From: Spirochaetaceae bacterium
GTDB lineage: Bacteria; Spirochaetota; Spirochaetia; DSM-2461
Direction of reading: 5' to 3'
NCBI GenBank assembly: GCA_016342385.1
Contig: JAEINM010000039.1
Coordinates: 1 to 16,225, forward strand
Length of the DNA stretch: 16,225 nt
In this document: piece by piece, positions 13,819-16,225 of the stretch
How positions within the stretch are numbered: the stretch's first letter is position 1
How the letters are laid out: each line of letters begins with the position of its first letter
Program-made: the position numbers and the translations under genes
The notes under the pieces: generated by a model
What the model was told of the DNA's origin: nothing
The model's database searches: none
The model's input: only the letters and a program-made list of their open reading frames with translations

Positions 13819-14505
13819 ATGGATCTTGTTATTCTTCGGGAAACCGTCTTTCTATCCCTTAAAATAGGGCTTCTGGCAACACTCTTCAATCTGCCCGCAG
13901 CTCTGGCCGGTGCCTATTTTCTCGACCGGGTTCTGGTTCGAAACAGGAGTATCATTGAGGGGATTATCAATCTTCCCCTGGTCATGCCTCCTGTCACTAC
14001 AGGCTACCTTTTGCTCATTCTTCTGGGGAAAAGAGGACTTTTCGGTTCATTTCTTTATAGGATAACGGGATACTCTATCGCCTACAGCTGGACGGCGGCA
14101 GTTCTGGCATCCATGGTGGTCTCTTTTCCACTGCTTATTCGCAGCATAAGAACATCTCTGGATATGGTGGACCGTCGGTTTGAATATGCCGCCATGACCC
14201 TGGGAGCAGGAAGGTTTGATCTATTTGTAAGAGTCTCTCTTCCTCTTATTATTCCCGGGATCATTAATGGACTTGTACTGGGATTCGCCAGGAGTCTGGG
14301 TGAGTTCGGAGCTACGGTCACATTTGCAGGAAATATTCAGGGGGAGACAAGAACAATTCCCCTGTCGGTTTATTCGCTGCTCCAGATTCCGGGTAAAGAA
14401 AATGAAGCCGGTCTACTGGTTCTCATTTCAATCGTGATCTCCTTTGGAGCTCTATTCTTATCATCAATTATTAACGGGAGGGTGCATCATGGCTCTGGAA
14501 TTTAA
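13819..14505 (+). CDS. modB: Molybdate ABC transporter permease
   Basis: Inner-membrane channel of the molybdate importer, 228 residues, nearly the same length as E. coli ModB. It has several hydrophobic helices, starting with TVFLSLKIGLLATLFNLPAALA. The conserved INLPLVMPPVTTGYLLL block follows, then the EAA loop EYAAMTLGAGRFDLFVRVSLP that docks on ModC, and the family-specific FARSLGEFGATVTFAGNIQG. The start at 13819 is preceded by GAGG at five bases; a longer form from 13777 would overlap modA and lacks a site. The end overlaps modC by 17 bp. The gene order modABC is the standard one. Confidence 0.94.
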   Translation: MDLVILRETVFLSLKIGLLATLFNLPAALAGAYFLDRVLVRNRSIIEGIINLPLVMPPVTTGYLLLILLGKRGLFGSFLYRITGYSIAYSWTAAVLASMVVSFPLLIRSIRTSLDMVDRRFEYAAMTLGAGRFDLFVRVSLPLIIPGIINGLVLGFARSLGEFGATVTFAGNIQGETRTIPLSVYSLLQIPGKENEAGLLVLISIVISFGALFLSSIINGRVHHGSGI

Positions 14506-15163
14506 TCTGCAATTACCGAGACGGGACTTTGATCTGAAACTGTCGGGTTTATTTGAAAATGGAATTACCGGTATATATGGTCCCTCCGGAGCGGGAAAGA
14601 GTTCCTTTTTTCATCTGCTTTCGGGACTGGAGAAACCGGTACAGGGATTTGTTAAACTCAATGGGAAAGTCCTTACAGATACAGAGAAGGGGATTTCTGT
14701 CCCTGTCAACAAGAGACGGATCGGAGTCGTTTTTCAGGACAGACTGCTTCTTCCTCATTTGTCTGTAAAAAAGAACCTTCTTTTCGGTGTCCCCTATGTC
14801 AAGGAGAGTAAACTCTCTCTCCATGAGGTAGTGGATTTTCTCAGTCTTTCCTCTGTTCTCAAATCACGACCGGGAGAGATTTCCGGTGGAGAACAGCAGC
14901 GGGTCGCTATTGGGAGGGCTCTTATGACATCCCCTGAAATGCTCCTTCTCGATGAACCCTTCAGTGCTGTTGATTACACATTGCGGTCGACAATTCTTCC
15001 CTACATCAAAGGGCTTAAAGAAGTCTTCCCCATCCCTATTCTGGTCATCAGCCATGACAGGGATGACCTGGAGAAACTGACTGAGAGAATCTGTCTAATC
15101 TCAAGGGGACGGGAAAGGGCGTTGGGCAGTATGTACGAAGTGGCATCAGTTAAAACAGGCTGA
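14489..15163 (+). CDS. modC: Molybdate ABC transporter ATP-binding protein, short form without TOBE/Mop domain
   Basis: ATPase that powers molybdate import with ModB. Motifs are Walker A GPSGAGKS (residues 31-38), Q-loop Gln83, signature SGGEQ (132-136), Walker B MLLLDE (151-156) with the SAVD D-loop, and switch His189. At 224 residues it ends right after the ABC domain. E. coli ModC is about 350 residues and carries a C-terminal molybdate-binding TOBE/Mop domain, which is missing here. No frameshift is seen: the next gene starts 34 bp later in a different reading context. GGGAGG lies upstream of the ATG. Feedback sensing by molybdate through ModC is therefore unlikely; control must act elsewhere. 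Confidence 0.92.
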   Translation: MALEFNLQLPRRDFDLKLSGLFENGITGIYGPSGAGKSSFFHLLSGLEKPVQGFVKLNGKVLTDTEKGISVPVNKRRIGVVFQDRLLLPHLSVKKNLLFGVPYVKESKLSLHEVVDFLSLSSVLKSRPGEISGGEQQRVAIGRALMTSPEMLLLDEPFSAVDYTLRSTILPYIKGLKEVFPIPILVISHDRDDLEKLTERICLISRGRERALGSMYEVASVKTG

Positions 15164-15197
15164 TGGTAAATTTATATAATGATTAAAGGAGAGAGAA

Positions 15198-15509
15198 TTG
15201 GTTATGGGAAATGCTGAAAAATTTATTAAAGAGATTGCCGGGAACAGTGATTTCAGGAAGTCTTTATACTTGCTTGAAAGCTCGGAAGATAAGAAAAGAT
15301 ATCTTAATGAAGCGGGATATAATTTTGCTTTTTATGAATTTGAAGAATCGATAAATAATATGAAAACCAAATGTGCCGAAGAAGAGGATGCTATCATGCT
15401 GGATGAATTATTACTCTGGTGGCAGATGTTTATGCCTTATGAAGAGACCGATAGTTCTATTACAGCTTGTACTCCTGCTGAATGTTCCAAGTGCAGTTCC
15501 TGTGGTTAA
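15198..15509 (+). CDS. Nif11-like small protein with Cys-rich C-terminal tail
   Basis: A 103-residue protein. The N-terminal half resembles the Nif11 domain (leader of some RiPP precursors, first noted in nitrogen-fixation regions): AEKFIKEIAGNSDFRKSL (6-23), then NEAGYNFAFYEFEESI (37-52) with the typical AG-Y-x-F spacing. A short helical segment with two Trp (residues 74-75) follows. The end is CTPAECSKCSSCG, with Cys91, 96, 99 and 102, a spacing CX4CX2CX2CG. No Gly-Gly cleavage site is visible. The start is a TTG at 15198 with AGGAG six bases away; the ATG at 15204 is too far from that site. Beginning 34 bp after modC, it may share its operon. It could be a metal-handling protein or a peptide precursor; no maturase is in the window. 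Confidence 0.7.
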   Translation: MVMGNAEKFIKEIAGNSDFRKSLYLLESSEDKKRYLNEAGYNFAFYEFEESINNMKTKCAEEEDAIMLDELLLWWQMFMPYEETDSSITACTPAECSKCSSCG

Positions 15510-15513
15510 TATT

Positions 15514-16225
15514 TTACTCTAAACCGGGAAGTTTCCGCCTTTTGAATAATTGCAGAATAAACCGCTTTAATATTTTACTTCTGGTCAACCATTGTATGGA
15601 AGCTCCATTCTTTTTATTGGCCAGAATCTCACTCACAAGGTATGTTGTCACATCTTCAACAGTGTCTGCCAGAATATTGAAGATTCTTGTCGCCTGCTTC
15701 CGTTCAACCGGATCTTCGGGGAGATCGGAAGTCAGCAGTTCCGTTAAGACCATTCCCGGGCTGAGCCGGCAGATCTTTACTTTTGTATCCTCAACTTCTT
15801 TAGCGGCTGATTTAGTAAAATAGGTGAGGGCTCTTTTCGACATTCCATAGAGGCTCATTTTGTCGAGTATCATGTCATTGCTGCCGAATCCCTCCATATT
15901 GTAAATGAATCCACCGGTGTCTTTCATTTTTTCACTGGCTATGCGGGTTCCATTTACCATACCCTTTATGTTGACATCAATTATCTGATGCATTTTTTTG
16001 ATATTGTGGTTGTAGATCTTTTCTCTATTCTGATCCATTCCGGCATTATTGATCCACATATCAACAGAACCTAACTCTTTTTCACCATATAGATACATCT
16101 TTTCAACAGCAGGATAATCACTGACATCGCAAGAGAAATAAAGAATTTTTCTTTTCGGATATTCCTCTATGAGTTTTTGTTGAACACCAGCCGTTTTTTC
16201 TTCATTCCTTCCATTGATTAAAACA
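15514..16225 (-). CDS. Short-chain dehydrogenase/reductase resembling the chlorophyll b reductase (NYC1/NOL) family (partial, N-terminus off the right edge)
   Basis: About 236 residues are visible; the Rossmann glycine motif lies beyond the edge. The frame stays open to the last bases (INGRNEEKTAG, then FSCDVSDYPAVEKM), so the ATG at 16098 is not the start. Family features are WINNAG (the NNAG motif), NMEGFGSND in place of the usual NXSS, YGMSK (catalytic Tyr and Lys) and LSPGMVLTELL. WINNAG, NMxGxGS and SPGMVLT together are what I know from NYC1/NOL-type SDRs. The C-terminus has NKKNGASIQWLTRSKI, also like that group. The organism shows no sign of photosynthesis, so chlorophyll is unlikely as substrate. 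The gene converges with the Nif11-like gene, 4 bp between stops. Confidence 0.82.
   Translation of the reverse strand, partial: VLINGRNEEKTAGVQQKLIEEYPKRKILYFSCDVSDYPAVEKMYLYGEKELGSVDMWINNAGMDQNREKIYNHNIKKMHQIIDVNIKGMVNGTRIASEKMKDTGGFIYNMEGFGSNDMILDKMSLYGMSKRALTYFTKSAAKEVEDTKVKICRLSPGMVLTELLTSDLPEDPVERKQATRIFNILADTVEDVTTYLVSEILANKKNGASIQWLTRSKILKRFILQLFKRRKLPGLE

Noticed and set aside
14444..14488. Upstream in-frame start for modC
   Set aside because: It would overlap modB by 62 bp and has no ribosome site, while ATG 14489 is preceded by GGGAGG and begins the domain properly.
15175..15180. TATAAT as a private promoter of the Nif11-like gene
   Set aside because: The -10 box is perfect but no -35 element lies at 16-18 bases (AAAACA at best), so read-through from modC is at least as likely.

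Overview
The window reads as chromosomal DNA of an anaerobic, moderately AT-rich bacterium, most plausibly a spirochaete (Spirochaetota). That placement is inference. It rests on the periplasmic binding protein, whose signal peptide ends in the Phe-Pro-Ser-Gly-Gln style I associate with spirochaetal binding proteins, on the anaerobic-type glpABC operon, and on frequent AGA arginine codons. No rRNA, tRNA, CRISPR array, phage gene or transposase was found.

Left part (1-6021, all minus strand). Positions 1-2024 hold a NitT/TauT-type ABC importer in the order binding protein, ATPase, permease; the permease runs off the left edge. Upstream of it, 2098-2163 carries a perfect 28-bp palindrome fused to three perfect 13-bp tandem repeats. 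Next come glpC, glpB and glpA (2169-6021), overlapping by 4 bp at each junction, which encode the anaerobic glycerol-3-phosphate dehydrogenase complex.

Centre (6022-9427). A very AT-rich divergent intergenic region separates glpA from a 1025-residue plus-strand oxidoreductase. This protein joins an FAD-linked oxidase (GlcD-like), two ferredoxin-type Fe-S motifs and two CCG domains (GlcF-like), and ends in an unusual Met/Pro-rich tail. Both sides of the divergent region therefore encode flavin plus Fe-S dehydrogenases that may share an electron acceptor. A second copy of the palindrome follows this gene and probably acts as a terminator.

Right centre (9515-12712). A minus-strand cluster encodes a flavodoxin-like protein, a 63-residue membrane protein and a lipoyl-less E2-type acyltransferase. 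An uncharacterised alpha/alpha-toroid-like protein lies upstream. A GNAT acetyltransferase is divergent from it.

Right end (12713-16225). A 328-bp gap with one strong hairpin precedes modA-modB-modC (molybdate uptake) and, 34 bp further on, a Nif11-like small protein with a CX4CX2CX2CG tail. A minus-strand SDR that resembles the chlorophyll b reductase (NYC1/NOL) family is cut by the right edge. The Nif11-like peptide beside the molybdate transporter, the Met/Pro-tailed fusion oxidase and the palindrome/tandem-repeat element are the observations most worth following.
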